A stretch of 64,000 nt of DNA from Clostridium hydrogenum. Lineage in GTDB: Bacteria; Bacillota; Clostridia; Clostridiales; Clostridiaceae. Location of the stretch: NCBI RefSeq assembly GCF_021432385.1, contig NZ_JAEACT010000002.1, forward strand, positions 1,135,501 through 1,199,500, in the 5' to 3' direction. Shown piece after piece: positions 42,551 to 51,548 of the stretch. Position numbers and translations under genes: made by a program. The first letter of the stretch is position 1, and every line of letters begins with the position of its first letter. The notes under the pieces were generated by a model that saw only the letters and a program-made list of their open reading frames with translations, searched no databases and was not told where the DNA came from.

Positions 42551-42762
42551 CAAAGTACAAAGTACAAAGTATAAAGTACAAAGAAGGATGATTTTCTGTA
42601 GCAAAGCTACAGAAAATCTTAAAACTTATTTTTTGATTGCTTACGCAATCGCTTTATTACTGCTGTCAGCGAAGCTGACAGCAGTTAAGTTTAAGATTTA
42701 CCTGACGTAAGGAAAGGTAAATCATCCTTCTTTGTACTTTGTACTCTATACTTTGTACTTTG
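42551..42762 (-). repeat. E1 palindromic element, copy 10 (B arm first)
   Basis: Tips CAAAGTACAAAGTACAAAG and inverted CTTTGTACTTTGTACTCTATAC. The B hairpin is nearly perfect (ATTTTCTGTAGC-AAA-GCTACAGAAAAT). The centre holds GATTGCTTACGCAATC and CTGTCAGCGAAGCTGACAG; A hairpin on the right. With ~100 bases of AT-rich DNA it forms the 326-base gap between yajC and the TIGR04086 gene. Confidence 0.9.
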
Positions 42763-42861
42763 TTTTTTAAGCTATTTATCCATATAAATAAGTAATAAAA
42801 AACATCTTGTCCACATAAATAATATAAGGAAATAAACATAAAAAGTGGGAGGTGTTTTTTA

Positions 42862-43233
42862 TTGGGTAAAAATGCAAGAATATTTATTTCAGCATCTTTT
42901 GGGATACTGAGAGCTTTTATACTTACACTTGTTATAATTCTAATATTTGCTTTTATTTCAACTAAAATTCATTTTTCAGAAGGAATAACTAATGCCGTTA
43001 TATTAATATCTACTCTTTTAAGTATAATGTACGGTTCTATTTATTCTTCTAGAAAATCAGGAGAAAAAGGATGGCTAAATGGTCTTTTAGTTGGTATGTT
43101 TTATATTATAATTTTTTATATTATATCAATTATTTGTGGTTCAAATAGTCAGCTTGAAGCTAGGGATGTAATAAGAGTTGTATTGGCACTTGTAGTTGGA
43201 ACTCTTTCAGGAATGCTTGGAATTAATATTTAA
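42862..43233 (+). CDS. TIGR04086-family membrane protein
   Basis: A 123-residue protein with four hydrophobic segments, matching the TIGR04086 family by size, topology and place next to the SCIFF genes. The function is unknown. The start is a TTG behind GTGGGAGGTG, giving MGKNARIFISASFGILRAF. It is followed after 83 bases by the SCIFF precursor gene. Confidence 0.75.
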   Translation: MGKNARIFISASFGILRAFILTLVIILIFAFISTKIHFSEGITNAVILISTLLSIMYGSIYSSRKSGEKGWLNGLLVGMFYIIIFYIISIICGSNSQLEARDVIRVVLALVVGTLSGMLGINI

Positions 43234-43274
43234 ACGTAAAATCAGTACCAATACTTTATTTAAAGAGCAAATTA

Positions 43275-43283
43275 TGTTATAAT
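43275..43283 (+). promoter_or_regulatory. Extended -10 promoter of scfA
   Basis: TGTTATAAT matches an extended -10 box, 33 bases before the scfA ATG. No good -35 box is visible at the usual distance. Confidence 0.5.
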
Positions 43284-43316
43284 CATACAGAAAGCTTATG
43301 AATGGAGGAATTATAA

Positions 43317-43457
43317 ATGAAACATATAAAAAGCATTAATAAATCAAACATAAGAGAAAGTTTAAAAAAACCAGGATGTAAAGAATGTGCAAATTCATGC
43401 CAATCAGCATGTAAGACTTCATGCACAGTTGCAAATTTAGCTTGCGAAAGTAAATAA
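43317..43457 (+). CDS. scfA: SCIFF peptide precursor (six cysteines in forty-five residues)
   Basis: A 46-residue ribosomal peptide beginning MKHIKSINKSNIRESLKKPG with cysteines at 21, 24, 28, 32, 36 and 43. The leader (about residues 1-20) and the Cys-rich core fit the SCIFF family (TIGR03973), which is found almost throughout clostridia. The neighbouring radical-SAM enzyme forms thioether crosslinks between Cys and other core residues, notably Thr. A strong AATGGAGGAA ribosome site lies before the ATG. A perfect 13-base hairpin follows the stop. The biological role of the mature peptide is not known. Confidence 0.95.
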   Translation: MKHIKSINKSNIRESLKKPGCKECANSCQSACKTSCTVANLACESK

Positions 43458-43460
43458 CTA

Positions 43461-43493
43461 TTAAAGCAGTAACTGGTTTTGTTACTGCTTTAA
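43461..43493 (+). terminator. Hairpin between scfA and scfB
   Basis: TTAAAGCAGTAAC (43461-43473) and GTTACTGCTTTAA (43481-43493) form a perfect 13-bp stem with a 7-base loop. No long U-tract follows, so it may lower rather than stop transcription into scfB or protect the scfA message, giving more peptide than enzyme. Confidence 0.65.
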
Positions 43494-43581
43494 ATTACTT
43501 GAAATAAGATTAAATTAAATGTTATATAAATGGACAAGCAGTTTTTAAATTGTTTGCCATTAATTTAGGGAGGAAAATAAG

Positions 43582-44946
43582 GTGGCTTTGATTCATAAAT
43601 TTGTACAAGATGGAGAAATGTATGTAATAGATGTTAATTCCGGTTCTATTCATATAGTAGATGAACTAGTTTTTGATTTGCTTGATGAAGATAATTTAAA
43701 ATCTAAGGAAGAATTAATAACTAGATTAAAAGATAAATATAGTGAAAAGGAAATTTCTGAAGCATTGGAAGAAATAAATGAGCTTGTTTCAGAAGAAGTA
43801 CTTTACTCAGAGGATTTATATGAAAATATAGCTAAGAAGTCAGGGGATGAACCTTCATACATAAAAGCATTATGTTTAAACATAGCACATGATTGTAATC
43901 TTAGATGTAAATATTGCTTCGCAGATGAGGGAGAATACAAGGGAAAAAGAGAAATTATGACTGCTGAAGTAGGAAAAATGGCTATTGATTTTGTAATTAA
44001 GCATAGTGGGCCAAGGAAGAATATTGAAGTTGACTTATTTGGAGGAGAGCCTTTGCTTGCCTTTGATGTTGTTAAAGAAATAGTAGAATATGCTAAAGGG
44101 CAGGAAAAAGAGCATAACAAGAATATAAGGTTTACAATGACTACTAATGCGACTTTGTTAAACGATGAAATTATGGATTATCTTGATAAAAATATGGGTA
44201 ATATAGTATTAAGTATAGATGGAAGAAAAGAAGTAAATGATAACGTTAGAATTAGAAGAGATGGAACTGGATCATATGATGCAATTCTTCCTAAAATAAA
44301 AAAGATGGTTGAAATGAGAGATAAATCAAAGCAATATTATGCTAGGGGAACATTTACAAGAAATAATACCGATTTCTTTGAAGATATTAAGCATTTAGCA
44401 GATGCAGGTTTTGATGAAATATCTGTGGAACCTGTAGTTTTGCCAGCAGAAGATCCACTTTCTTTAAGAGAAGAAGATCTTCCAAAGATTTTTGAACAAT
44501 ATGACAAATTGTATGCAGAAATGCTTAAGAGGCATAAGGAAGGCAATGAATTTAAATTTTATCATTTTAACATAAACATAAATGGTGGACCATGCGTGTA
44601 TAAGAGAATTTCTGGATGTGGAGCAGGACATGAATATGTTGCAATAACTCCATCAGGAGATATTTATCCTTGTCACCAATTTGTAGGTAATGAAAAATTT
44701 AAAATGGGAACAATATATAGTGATGAGTTAAATACAGAAATACCAAAAGAATTTAAGAATGCGCATATATACAATAAGCCAAAATGTAAAGAATGTTGGG
44801 CAAGATTTTATTGCAGTGGTGGTTGCCAGGCTAATAATTATAATTTTAATAAGGATATGAATACTCCATATGAAATTGGCTGCAAAATGCAGAAAAAGAG
44901 AATAGAATGTGCTATAGCATTAAAATCAAAGATTATGTCAAAATAA
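43582..44946 (+). CDS. scfB: SCIFF maturase, radical SAM/SPASM thioether synthase
   Basis: A 454-residue enzyme. An N-terminal peptide-binding (RRE-like) region of ~95 residues precedes the radical SAM core with C105-x3-C109-x2-C112 (CNLRCKYCF) and LFGGEPLLAF. The C-terminal SPASM region has many cysteines: GCGAGHEYVAITPSGDIYPC, CKECWARFYCSGGCQ and a last GCKMQKKRIEC, binding two auxiliary [4Fe-4S] clusters. It forms thioether bonds in the SCIFF peptide encoded just upstream. The start is GTG behind AGGGAGGAAA. Confidence 0.95.
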   Translation: MALIHKFVQDGEMYVIDVNSGSIHIVDELVFDLLDEDNLKSKEELITRLKDKYSEKEISEALEEINELVSEEVLYSEDLYENIAKKSGDEPSYIKALCLNIAHDCNLRCKYCFADEGEYKGKREIMTAEVGKMAIDFVIKHSGPRKNIEVDLFGGEPLLAFDVVKEIVEYAKGQEKEHNKNIRFTMTTNATLLNDEIMDYLDKNMGNIVLSIDGRKEVNDNVRIRRDGTGSYDAILPKIKKMVEMRDKSKQYYARGTFTRNNTDFFEDIKHLADAGFDEISVEPVVLPAEDPLSLREEDLPKIFEQYDKLYAEMLKRHKEGNEFKFYHFNININGGPCVYKRISGCGAGHEYVAITPSGDIYPCHQFVGNEKFKMGTIYSDELNTEIPKEFKNAHIYNKPKCKECWARFYCSGGCQANNYNFNKDMNTPYEIGCKMQKKRIECAIALKSKIMSK

Positions 44947-45009
44947 ACTTTAAATGTTAATAATTAGATAATAATATGTTAAATTTGTATTTTTATAAGT
45001 TCAATTATA

Positions 45010-45038
45010 TTGACGGTATTTATCATAAGAAGTATAAT
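45010..45038 (+). promoter_or_regulatory. Sigma-A promoter of secDF
   Basis: TTGACG (45010-45015), exactly 17 bases, TATAAT (45033-45038): a near-consensus promoter. It leaves a leader of about 90 bases before the secD ATG. Confidence 0.8.
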
Positions 45039-45136
45039 TAGAAAGCGTGTAGATTATATAAAAAACAAAGGTTTTATATAAATTATTAATTTTATAATGA
45101 CATTGCAATTATATTGCTTAATGAAGGGGGATAACC

Positions 45137-46381
45137 ATGAAGAGAAAAAGTACAATTTTACTTGTATTGAGTGTACTTATTATAGCGGCACTTTCTTGTG
45201 TTGGTGCATTTGGGCTTAATGTAGGAGACTATAGAGTTAAGTCATTTGGAGAACTTATTAAAAAAGGACTTGATTTGCAAGGTGGAGTTTCTGTTGTAGA
45301 ACAAATTCAAGGAAAGGCCACAGCATCAGATTTAGAAAAGACAATAGAACTTATTAATATGAGAATAAATAAACTTGGAGTAAGCGAAACTAGCGTATCT
45401 AGAGAGGGAAACAATAAAATAAGAATAGATGTTCCAGGTATGTTTGATAAGGATGAAGTTGTCAATCTTATAGGAAAAACTGGAAAGCTTACTTTTGTAG
45501 GACCCGATAAAAAGGTAATACTTACTGGTAGCGATGTTAGCAAAGCTACACCTGGTCTTGATCAACAGACGCAAAAACCAATTATCGATCTTACACTTAA
45601 AAGTGCAGGTGCTAAAAAATTTGCTACAGCAACTCAAAAATTTATGGGTCAGGTCATAACAATTAATATGGATGACCAACAATTAACTGCCCCAACAGTT
45701 GATTCAGTAATTACAAATGGTGATGCACAGATTACAGGTTTCAGCACTTTGGAAGATGCAAAAAGTAAAGCGGAAATAATAAATTCTGGTGCACTTCCAG
45801 TAAAACTTAAAGTTGTTCAATCAAATGTAGTTGGTGCTTCTTTAGGAGCTACTGCACTTCCTGATAGTATACTTGCAGGTGAAGTTGCTTTAGGTATAAT
45901 ATTTATATTTATGATTATTGTATACAGAGTGCCAGGACTTATGGCTGATATAGCCTTAGTTTTATTCACATATCTTGTTTTGCTTGTATTCGTAGAAATA
46001 GGAGTAACGTTGACGCTTTCTGGTATTGCAGGACTTTTACTTACTATAGGAATGGCTGTTGATGCTAATGTACTTATATTTGAAAGATTTAAAGAAGAAC
46101 TGAAGCTTGGTAAATCAGTAAAATCGGCTTTTGATGCTGGTTTTCATAGAGCTATGTCATCTATAATAGATTCTAATGTAACAACTATAATATCTGGCTG
46201 TGTACTTTATACGCTTGGCAGTGGAACAGTAAAAGGTTTTGCATTAACACTTGTAACTGGTGTAATTGTGAGCATGTTTACGGCTATTATAGTTACTAAA
46301 CATCTTTTAAGTTGGGCTATTAATATAGGAATGATAAGTAAAGCTTCACACTTTGGAGTAAGTTTAAGGGGTGATAAATAA
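45137..46381 (+). CDS. secD: Protein translocase subunit SecD
   Basis: A 414-residue RND-type membrane protein that uses the proton gradient to help pull secreted proteins through SecYEG. One N-terminal helix, the periplasmic-type domain starting at GLDLQGGVSVV with INMRINKLGVSE, then six-helix part with GMAVDANVLIFERFKEEL (D-N motif needed for proton use). The short periplasmic loop is usual in clostridia. The stop overlaps the secF start by one base. Confidence 0.96.
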   Translation: MKRKSTILLVLSVLIIAALSCVGAFGLNVGDYRVKSFGELIKKGLDLQGGVSVVEQIQGKATASDLEKTIELINMRINKLGVSETSVSREGNNKIRIDVPGMFDKDEVVNLIGKTGKLTFVGPDKKVILTGSDVSKATPGLDQQTQKPIIDLTLKSAGAKKFATATQKFMGQVITINMDDQQLTAPTVDSVITNGDAQITGFSTLEDAKSKAEIINSGALPVKLKVVQSNVVGASLGATALPDSILAGEVALGIIFIFMIIVYRVPGLMADIALVLFTYLVLLVFVEIGVTLTLSGIAGLLLTIGMAVDANVLIFERFKEELKLGKSVKSAFDAGFHRAMSSIIDSNVTTIISGCVLYTLGSGTVKGFALTLVTGVIVSMFTAIIVTKHLLSWAINIGMISKASHFGVSLRGDK

Positions 46382-47277
46382 TGCTTAAGATTATTGAACG
46401 TACGAAAATTTGGTTTACTATATCTCTTACAATAATTTTCTTGGGTGTTGCTTTTATGATTTATAATGGTGCAACAACAGGAAAACCCCTTGAATTTGGA
46501 CTTGATTTTGCCGGCGGAAATGTTATGGATGTCAATATAAATAAGTCTTTTAATAGAGATGATGTTCAAAAAATAGTAGATAAATACGTAAAAGATGCAA
46601 CTGTTAACAAGACTAATAGTGGTAAGGCTGTTGAAATAAAGAGCGGTTCCATTACTGATAATACACAAAGTAAAATATTTAATGATTTAAAATCAAAATA
46701 TAAATTAAATAATAAAGATTTAACGTCCCAAACAGTAGGAGCTTCAGTAGGTAAGGAATTGGAACAAAAAGCTATAATGGCTTTAGTGATTGCAAACATT
46801 TTAGTACTTATATATATAGGAATAAGGTTTGAATTTAAATTTGGATTGGCTGCAATAATTTCATTAGTACATGATATCTTAATTACTTTAGCATGTTATG
46901 CTATATTTAGAATAACAATTAATACTCCATTTATAGCTGGTATGCTTACAGTAGTAGGTTATTCAGTAGCCGATACAGTAGTTATATTTGATAGAATAAG
47001 AGAAAATCAGAAAAAGAGTAGAAGAATGGAACTTGCAGAGCTTGCTAATACTAGTTTAACTCAAACTATAGTAAGATCTATATATACAGTATTGACAGTT
47101 GTTATTTCGGTGTTGTCAGTACATATATTTGTTCCATCAGTTAGAGAATTTACTATTCCTCTTTTAGTTGGAATAATTTCTGGATGCTATTCATCAATAT
47201 TTATAGCAAGTCCTCTATGGGTAATATTTAAGAAAAGATCAGATAGAAAAAAAGCTAAATTAAAAGCAGCGAATTAA
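46381..47277 (+). CDS. secF: Protein translocase subunit SecF
   Basis: A 298-residue partner of SecD: LEFGLDFAGGNVMDV at the first loop, a membrane part with YSVADTVVIFDRIRENQ (the SecF counterpart of the SecD D-N motif), and a basic C-terminus. It is coupled to secD and followed by a terminator. Confidence 0.96.
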   Translation: MLKIIERTKIWFTISLTIIFLGVAFMIYNGATTGKPLEFGLDFAGGNVMDVNINKSFNRDDVQKIVDKYVKDATVNKTNSGKAVEIKSGSITDNTQSKIFNDLKSKYKLNNKDLTSQTVGASVGKELEQKAIMALVIANILVLIYIGIRFEFKFGLAAIISLVHDILITLACYAIFRITINTPFIAGMLTVVGYSVADTVVIFDRIRENQKKSRRMELAELANTSLTQTIVRSIYTVLTVVISVLSVHIFVPSVREFTIPLLVGIISGCYSSIFIASPLWVIFKKRSDRKKAKLKAAN

Positions 47278-47291
47278 AATAGAATTAAAAA

Positions 47292-47316
47292 AAACAGCCT
47301 TAGGCTGTTTTTTTTA
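47292..47316 (+). terminator. Rho-independent terminator after secF
   Basis: AAACAGCC-TTA-GGCTGTTT followed by a run of T residues, 15 bases after the secF stop. Confidence 0.9.
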
Positions 47317-47337
47317 TGCGTTACGTCAAAAAAGTAT

Positions 47338-47366
47338 TTGTAAAATAGCTCAAAATACATTATAAT
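47338..47366 (+). promoter_or_regulatory. Sigma-A promoter of the RecJ-like gene
   Basis: TTGTAA (47338-47343), 17 bases, TATAAT (47361-47366), 34 bases before the ATG. The gene is thus expressed from its own start despite being truncated and degenerate. Confidence 0.7.
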
Positions 47367-47399
47367 ATATTTGTTTTCTACAAATTCGGAGGAATAAAT

Positions 47400-48278
47400 A
47401 TGGGAAAAGCAGAAGGAAATTTACAATACTTAGGATTGATTGGCATGCATAATCCTTTTTTACTGAAAGGGATGCATAAAGCATTAGACAGAATAGCAAA
47501 GGCTATAAATAATAGGGAAAAGATAGTTTTATATGGTTACTATGATGTAGACAGTATAATGGGCATATCAATTATTATGCTTGTTTTAAAATATTTAAAT
47601 GCCGATGTAGAATATTTTATACCAGATGAATATTGTGAAAGCTGTGAAATTGACATAAATCATGTAAATAATAGTATAAAGTATTTTGGAGCAGATTTGT
47701 TAGTTACTATAGGATGTGGAACAAATTCTAAGGATGGCATTAATTTGTGTAAAAAATTAGGTATAGATGCTATTGTGGTGGACTATCATAAGCAATATCA
47801 AAAACTTGATGATATAATACTTATAAATCCAAACCAAAAAGGATGTAAGTATCCTTTTAAGGAGCTACTTGGTTCTGGGCTTACTTTTAAATTGTGTGAA
47901 GCTATTTCAACTTATTATGAAATTAAGTGTATAAATAAGTATATGGATTTGGCGGCTATAGGTATAGTATCAAAACTAAAAAATGTTTATGGTGAAAACG
48001 AAGTTATTTTAAATGAAGGGCTAAATAGGATGATAACAACTAATAACCATGGCATAAATGCGCTTATAGAATTAAAAAAGTTAGAAGAAATTAATATAGA
48101 AACAGCATTACTTATTGCTTCATCCGTTGAGCCCACTATAAATGCTGTTGGTAGAATGGACAACGCTAGAATTGCAGTAGAACTATTTACAACCAAAGAT
48201 AGCTATAGGGCACTTCAAATTGGAAAATATCTCAATAATGAAGTAAATGGAAGGCAGAATATTTTACGTACATATTGA
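47400..48278 (+). CDS. recJ: Truncated, degenerate RecJ-like DHH protein
   Basis: The 292 residues correspond only to the N-terminal DHH domain of RecJ (normally 550 or more residues); the DHHA1 and OB domains are absent. The frame ends with LNNEVNGRQNILRTY, where RecJ proteins continue into the long linker helix. Metal-site motifs are altered: GDYDxDG reads GYYDVDS (46-52), the second-motif Asp is G105 (IGCGTN), and DHH reads D128-Y-H130. It should therefore lack 5' exonuclease activity. The promoter and ribosome site (GGAGG) are intact and the frame is uninterrupted, so it may be a decaying gene or a repurposed binding protein. The position between secF and apt is that of recJ in related genomes. 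Confidence 0.75.
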   Translation: MGKAEGNLQYLGLIGMHNPFLLKGMHKALDRIAKAINNREKIVLYGYYDVDSIMGISIIMLVLKYLNADVEYFIPDEYCESCEIDINHVNNSIKYFGADLLVTIGCGTNSKDGINLCKKLGIDAIVVDYHKQYQKLDDIILINPNQKGCKYPFKELLGSGLTFKLCEAISTYYEIKCINKYMDLAAIGIVSKLKNVYGENEVILNEGLNRMITTNNHGINALIELKKLEEINIETALLIASSVEPTINAVGRMDNARIAVELFTTKDSYRALQIGKYLNNEVNGRQNILRTY

Positions 48279-48317
48279 AAAATTTATTTTGTTTATTTAT
48301 AATTAACATGTGTGTTT

Positions 48318-48392
48318 TTCAATTCACAAGGAAGGATGATTTACCTTTCGATTCTCTCAGGTAAATCTTAAATTTAAATATTGTGAATTGAA
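48318..48392. repeat. E1-derived short element, copy 11 (A hairpin only)
   Basis: Only the A hairpin (GGAAGGATGATTTACC...GGTAAATCTTAAATTTAAA) remains. The tips are TTCAATTCACAA and TTGTGAATTGAA instead of AGTAC repeats. The same GTGAATTG sequence forms the right tip of copy 12 and part of copy 13. Confidence 0.75.
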
Positions 48393-48557
48393 AAGATTAT
48401 CATAAGGATACATTTTGCATTTGTAATTTTGATTTTTAAGGTAGTATATCTAAAGATAAACCACTTGAAACTTCAAAATTAATTTGTATCAAAATGCCGT
48501 CTTCTGGACATTTTGATGCAAATTGATTTTGGTAGTTGAACTGGTTTATCTATATAT
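48393..48557. repeat. E2 palindromes behind the RecJ-like gene
   Basis: AAGGATACATTTTGCATTTGTAATTTTG...GTAGTATATCTA (to ~48452) resembles the right arm of the E2 composite at 31872. Then a complete palindrome (48450-48557): AGATAAACCACTTGAAAC...TTTGTATCAAAATG pairs with CATTTTGATGCAAA...GTTGAACTGGTTTATCT over ~43 bases, with a CCGTCTTCTGGA tip. Together with copy 11 this accounts for the 343-base gap 48279-48621. Confidence 0.75.
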
Positions 48558-48621
48558 GTTTTTTTCAAATATATAAATTAAAAATAATTATGTAAAATCG
48601 TAATTAAAGGGGGAAGCTCTA

Positions 48622-49140
48622 ATGGATTTAAAGAGTAAAATAAGAATTATTGAAGGATTTCCGAAAGATGGAATAAGCTTTAAAGATATTACAACATTAA
48701 CAAGTGATGGAGAAGCTTACAAGTATACTATAGATGCTTTTGCGAGTCATCTTAAGGATAAAAATGTAGATGTAGTTGTTGGACCAGAGGCAAGAGGTTT
48801 TATGTTTGCAGCACCTTTAGCATATGCTCTCGGAGCAGCATTTGTACCTGTTAGAAAAAAAGGAAAACTTCCATGCGAAACAGTTAGAGAAGAATATTCT
48901 CTTGAATACGGTACTGATGTCCTTGAAATACACAAAGATGCAATTAAGAAAGGACAGAAGGTTGCTATAGTTGATGACCTTCTTGCTACAGGTGGAACTA
49001 TAGAAGCAGTTGCAAGGTTAGTTGAAAAATTAGGTGGAGAAGTAGCATCAATTGATTTTGTAATCGAACTTACGGATTTAAAGGGTGCAGATAAGCTTAA
49101 AGAATATGATGTTATGTCATTAGTTAAATATAATATCTAG
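48622..49140 (+). CDS. apt: Adenine phosphoribosyltransferase
   Basis: A 172-residue salvage enzyme forming AMP from adenine and PRPP. The start [32 protein letters not shown] and the PRPP loop [13 protein letters not shown] are typical. It follows the E2 palindrome gap and is next to rel, the common clostridial order. Confidence 0.96.
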   Translation: MDLKSKIRIIEGFPKDGISFKDITTLTSDGEAYKYTIDAFASHLKDKNVDVVVGPEARGFMFAAPLAYALGAAFVPVRKKGKLPCETVREEYSLEYGTDVLEIHKDAIKKGQKVAIVDDLLATGGTIEAVARLVEKLGGEVASIDFVIELTDLKGADKLKEYDVMSLVKYNI

Positions 49141-49199
49141 AAAAATAAATTTTTTTGTTAAAATACGTAGGATAGTGGTATAAAAATTTTAAGAGAAAC

Positions 49200-49228
49200 T
49201 TTACAATTTGGTTATTAAAATGTATACT
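49200..49228 (+). promoter_or_regulatory. Sigma-A promoter of rel
   Basis: TTTACA (49200-49205), 17 bases, TATACT (49223-49228). The predicted start near 49235 places a terminator-like hairpin inside the rel leader. Confidence 0.6.
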
Positions 49229-49252
49229 TATATATAATATTAGAAAATAATT

Positions 49253-49281
49253 GGCTGGTTTTTTGACCAGCCTTTGGTTTT
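49253..49281 (+). terminator. Terminator-like hairpin in the rel leader
   Basis: GGCTGGT (49253-49259) pairs with ACCAGCC (49266-49272), followed by TTTGGTTTT. It lies between the rel promoter and the ribosome site (AGGAGAG at 49282), so it could act as an attenuator of rel or simply end apt transcripts. Confidence 0.55.
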
Positions 49282-49296
49282 AGGAGAGTATGATAG

Positions 49297-51531
49297 ATGG
49301 CTGAATTATCCGATTTGATAGAAAAAATTGATCAAAATTGTAACAATGTAGATAAAGAGTTTGTTATTAAGGCTTACAATTTTGCTCTTGAGGCACATAA
49401 GACTCAAAAAAGAGAATCAGGTGAACCATATATAAATCATCCTGTTGAAGTAGCATGTATATTGGCTGAAATGGGTATGGATACAAGTGCTATAACTGCA
49501 GGCATACTTCATGATGTTATTGAAGATACAAGTTACAGTTATGAGGATGTAACAAATATGTTCAGTAAGGAAGTTGCTGATTTAGTTGATGGTGTAACAA
49601 AGCTTGGAAAAATAAAGTATAAGTCCAAAGAAGAGCAGCAAGCAGATAATGTGAGAAAAATGCTTCTTGCCATGGCAAAAGATATTAGGGTTATATTAAT
49701 TAAGCTTGCAGACAGGCTTCATAATATGCGTACACTTAAGTATATGCCTGCACTAAAACAAAAGGAAAAGGCAAAAGAAACCCTTGATATATATGCACCA
49801 CTTGCACACCGTCTTGGTATGTCAAAAATAAAATGGGAACTTGAAGATTTGTCATTTAGATATCTTAAACCAGATGAATACTACTCGCTAGTTGAGGCTA
49901 TATCTGAAAAAAGAGTAGAAAGAATAGAATATACAAAGAAGATTGTAGATGAACTTAAGCAAAGTTTAGGTGATGCAGGAATAAATGCGGATATAGATGG
50001 AAGACCAAAACACTTTTACAGTATATATAGGAAGATGGTTAATAAAAGCAAAACAATTGATCAAATCTTCGACTTAACGGCGGTTAGAATACTAGTAGAT
50101 ACGATGAAAGATTGCTATGCTGTTTTAGGTATAGTTCACACTATGTATAAACCTATGCCTGGAAGATTTAAAGATTATATTGCAATGCCAAAACCAAATA
50201 TGTATCAATCCTTACACTCTACTGTTATAGGACCTGAGGGAAAGCCATTTGAAATTCAAATTAGAACATATGATATGCATAAAACTGCTGAATACGGAAT
50301 AGCAGCACATTGGAAGTATAAGGAAGGTATAATAGAAAATGCACAAAATGAAGTTCAAGAGGGGGATACCTGCAAAGTAAGCTATGACACAAAGTTAACA
50401 TGGATAAGAGAGATGTTGGATTGGCAAAAAGAAACTCCAAATGCTGAAGAATTTATGGAGAACTTTAAGATAGATTTATTTTCAGATGAAGTATTTGTAT
50501 TTACACCAAATGGAAAAGTTATAAATTTGCCTCATAATGCTACCCCAGTTGACTTTGCATATAAAATACATACAGATATAGGAAATAGATGTGTAGGGGC
50601 TAAGGTTAATGGAAAAATAGTTCCTCTTGATTATAAACTTGTTACAGGACAAATAGTTGATATAATGACTACAACTTTGCCAAAAGGACCTAATATAGAA
50701 TGGCTCAATTATGTAACTAGTAATCAAGCAAAAACCAAAATTAGAGCATGGTTTAAAAAAGCAAAAAGAGAAGAAAATATAATTAAGGGAAAAGAACTTT
50801 TAGAAAAAGAAGCTAAGAGAAGAGAATTTAATTTCCGCGAAATAGCCAAGGGTGATGGGCTTGAAATATTATTAAAGAAGTATAATATGAATTCTCTTGA
50901 TGATATATATGCAGAAGTTGGAGTTGGCTCCGTAACTGCTTCTATGATAGTTGATAGGTTTAAAGAAATTTATGATAAATCAAAACATCAAGAAATACCT
51001 GTTTCTAACGAAGAAACGCTTAAAGATATAAGAGAACAAATTAGTAAAGAATCGAAAAATAAAAAAGATAGTGGTAATCAAAACCTTGGGATTACAGTCA
51101 AGGGAGTTCCGGATGTTCTTGTAAGATTTGCTAAATGCTGTACACCAGTACCAGGCGACCCAATTATAGGATACATAACTAAGGGCAGGGGTGTGTCTGT
51201 TCATAGAATGGATTGCGCAAATATTAATAACTTAATTAAGGAAGATAGTTCTAGAATCATTGAAGTTAAGTGGGGAAAGGCTAAAAATGAAAGCTATATA
51301 GCTGAGCTTGAAATAAAAGGTGAAGATAGACAGGGACTTTTAGCAGATATTGTAGAAGTTATATCAGGAATGGATATATATATGCAATCTATAAATGCAA
51401 AAACAGCGAAAAAGAATTATGCTTTTGTAAATGTTAAAATGAAGATACAAGATATAGACCATCTATCAGTATTAATGAAAAAACTTAAAAGATTAGCTGG
51501 CGTAACAGATGTTTATAGAACTAATAGTTAG
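49297..51531 (+). CDS. relA: Bifunctional (p)ppGpp synthetase/hydrolase Rel
   Basis: A 744-residue long RSH enzyme. The hydrolase HD domain is intact (H72-D73 in [15 protein letters not shown], and [12 protein letters not shown]). The synthetase domain has [24 protein letters not shown] and [17 protein letters not shown]. The TGS domain ([22 protein letters not shown]), the zinc-finger region with [12 protein letters not shown], and the C-terminal ACT domain follow. It makes and breaks the stringent alarmone in response to uncharged tRNA on the ribosome. dtd follows after 17 bases. Confidence 0.96.
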   Translation: MAELSDLIEKIDQNCNNVDKEFVIKAYNFALEAHKTQKRESGEPYINHPVEVACILAEMGMDTSAITAGILHDVIEDTSYSYEDVTNMFSKEVADLVDGVTKLGKIKYKSKEEQQADNVRKMLLAMAKDIRVILIKLADRLHNMRTLKYMPALKQKEKAKETLDIYAPLAHRLGMSKIKWELEDLSFRYLKPDEYYSLVEAISEKRVERIEYTKKIVDELKQSLGDAGINADIDGRPKHFYSIYRKMVNKSKTIDQIFDLTAVRILVDTMKDCYAVLGIVHTMYKPMPGRFKDYIAMPKPNMYQSLHSTVIGPEGKPFEIQIRTYDMHKTAEYGIAAHWKYKEGIIENAQNEVQEGDTCKVSYDTKLTWIREMLDWQKETPNAEEFMENFKIDLFSDEVFVFTPNGKVINLPHNATPVDFAYKIHTDIGNRCVGAKVNGKIVPLDYKLVTGQIVDIMTTTLPKGPNIEWLNYVTSNQAKTKIRAWFKKAKREENIIKGKELLEKEAKRREFNFREIAKGDGLEILLKKYNMNSLDDIYAEVGVGSVTASMIVDRFKEIYDKSKHQEIPVSNEETLKDIREQISKESKNKKDSGNQNLGITVKGVPDVLVRFAKCCTPVPGDPIIGYITKGRGVSVHRMDCANINNLIKEDSSRIIEVKWGKAKNESYIAELEIKGEDRQGLLADIVEVISGMDIYMQSINAKTAKKNYAFVNVKMKIQDIDHLSVLMKKLKRLAGVTDVYRTNS

Positions 51532-51548
51532 GGAATAGGGGTGTTGAA

